DNA of 6,087 nucleotides, from positions 1 to 6,087 of the forward strand of contig WFOZ01000955.1 of assembly GCA_015487825.1 (NCBI GenBank), given 5' to 3'. The notes under the pieces were generated by a model. The model did no database searches. It was not told where the DNA came from and saw only the letters and a list, made by a program, of their open reading frames with translations. Made by a program: the position numbers and the translations under genes. This stretch comes from Planctomycetaceae bacterium (lineage in GTDB: Bacteria; Planctomycetota; Planctomycetia; Planctomycetales; Planctomycetaceae). Numbering within the stretch: the first letter of the stretch is position 1; every line of letters begins with the position of its first letter. This document shows, in pieces, positions 5,740-6,087 of this stretch.

Positions 5740-5760
5740 AAAAGGCTACTATACAAGCCT
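5740..5760 (-). terminator. Weak terminator candidate after the PhyH-type gene
   Basis: AGGCT (5743-5747) pairs with AGCCT (5756-5760) across an 8-nt loop and, on the minus strand, is followed by TTTT. It lies 80 bases past the upstream stop codon and before the cyclase promoter. A 5-bp stem is short, so this is tentative. Confidence 0.25.
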
Positions 5761-5839
5761 GAAGCGTAGAAATTTTTTTTAGGAACGCTCCAAGTGTCCG
5801 TGATAGTTCGAAGTTGGTGATTTGCTTGTTGGCTTGCCT

Positions 5840-6067
5840 TCACGCTGGTGGAGTTGTTGTGACAGCATCGGTATAGGCTGAATTCAGTTGTTGATCTGTC
5901 TGTGTATGTGCCCCACGATAGACAAACAGTAGTCCGAGTCGTGACTGGTCTGTCTGGTTTGGAGCAGATTCGTGAATTACTTCGCAGTGATGGATTGTCG
6001 CATCGCCGGGGTTGAGAGTGGCACAGAATTGATCGGAGAAGGGGATAGCGGGAGGATCCGCCAGGCC
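5840..6067 (-). CDS. PhyH-family (phytanoyl-CoA dioxygenase-like) oxygenase, C-terminal fragment
   Basis: Only the last 75 residues are present; the 5' part lies beyond the window. The fragment reads LNPGDATIHHCEVIHESAPN, then SRLGLLFVYRG. This is the end of the double-stranded beta-helix of PhyH-type Fe(II)/2-oxoglutarate dioxygenases: the GD turn, the distal iron-binding His (fragment residue 32) with the following ESAPN, and the Arg (residue 43) that binds the 2-oxoglutarate carboxylate. The HxD pair would be upstream and cannot be checked. The substrate is unknown; the family covers fatty-acid, natural-product and halogenation chemistry. The open frame runs on through five codons (MYKRQ at the apparent N-terminus), but these are encoded by adapter sequence and must not be used as a start. 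It is on the same strand as the cyclase gene, 315 bp upstream. Confidence 0.82.
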   Translation of the reverse strand, partial: GLADPPAIPFSDQFCATLNPGDATIHHCEVIHESAPNQTDQSRLGLLFVYRGAHTQTDQQLNSAYTDAVTTTPPA

Positions 6068-6087
6068 CTGTCTCTTATACACATCTC
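6068..6087. other. Nextera transposase adapter (assembly artefact)
   Basis: CTGTCTCTTATACACATCT (6068-6086) is the 19-bp Tn5 mosaic end used in Nextera libraries, and the next base, C, fits the Read 2 (i7-side) adapter. It is technical sequence, not an insertion sequence: no transposase gene or target duplication accompanies it, and it lies exactly at the end of the window. It creates the spurious MYKRQ start on the PhyH-type fragment. Confidence 0.96.

Larger units (their letters stand above)
5525..5839. other. Upstream region and leader of the cyclase gene
   Basis: This 315-bp gap separates two genes on the minus strand and has no supported coding frame. Read toward the cyclase it contains a weak hairpin after the PhyH-type stop codon, a good promoter (5649-5677), a leader of about 120 nt with two interlaced inverted repeats (5545-5599), and GGAG at 5534-5537. 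A second dyad (AGCGT/ACGCT around an A-rich core near 5763-5790) has no obvious role. Confidence 0.55.

Noticed and set aside
6068..6087. Tn5 mosaic end read as the edge of a real transposon
   Set aside because: It matches the sequencing adapter, including the following library-specific base, lies exactly at the sequence end, and no transposase or target duplication is present.

Overview
The window is a moderately AT-rich stretch of bacterial chromosome, apparently the end of a short-read contig. It carries five recognisable or plausible genes plus large gene-poor gaps. A squalene-hopene cyclase with long acidic insertions, wide intergenic spaces full of small hairpin repeats, an M50-type membrane peptidase and a PhyH-family oxygenase together suggest a member of the Planctomycetota (Gimesia-like). 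That assignment is inferred from gene style; there is no rRNA or marker gene to confirm it.

Layout. Bases 1-176 hold no recognised gene but have a strong hairpin at 108-134. A small uncharacterised acidic protein is at 177-644 (+). Bases 645-967 are gene-free and may hold remnants of an integron-cassette-type recombination site (weak). A short-form CbiX/SirB chelatase is at 968-1360 (+). Bases 1361-1826 hold no gene but contain degenerate CACAGAG-type inverted repeats and a pair of 15-bp direct repeats, one of which forms a hairpin. An M50-like membrane metallopeptidase (1827-2399, +) converges on a two-CBS-domain protein (2485-2985, -), with a hairpin terminator candidate between them. Bases 2989-3286 contain two near-identical 19-bp hairpins in opposite orientation. 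The main gene is a squalene-hopene cyclase (3287-5524, -). Upstream of it are a good sigma-70-type promoter and a roughly 120-nt leader holding two interlaced inverted repeats. The window ends in the 3' part of a PhyH-type dioxygenase gene (5840-6067, -), cut off by a Nextera transposase adapter (6068-6087) that is not genomic.

The genes do not form one pathway. The cyclase makes hopanoid membrane lipids and has its own predicted promoter. The PhyH-type gene lies upstream of it on the same strand, but any link to hopanoid modification is a guess. The chelatase, the CBS protein, the peptidase and the small acidic protein look like independent transcription units. The most interesting candidate signals are the pseudoknot-like leader of the cyclase gene, the cyclase insertions and the hairpin-repeat families. 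I found no convincing new multi-gene system.
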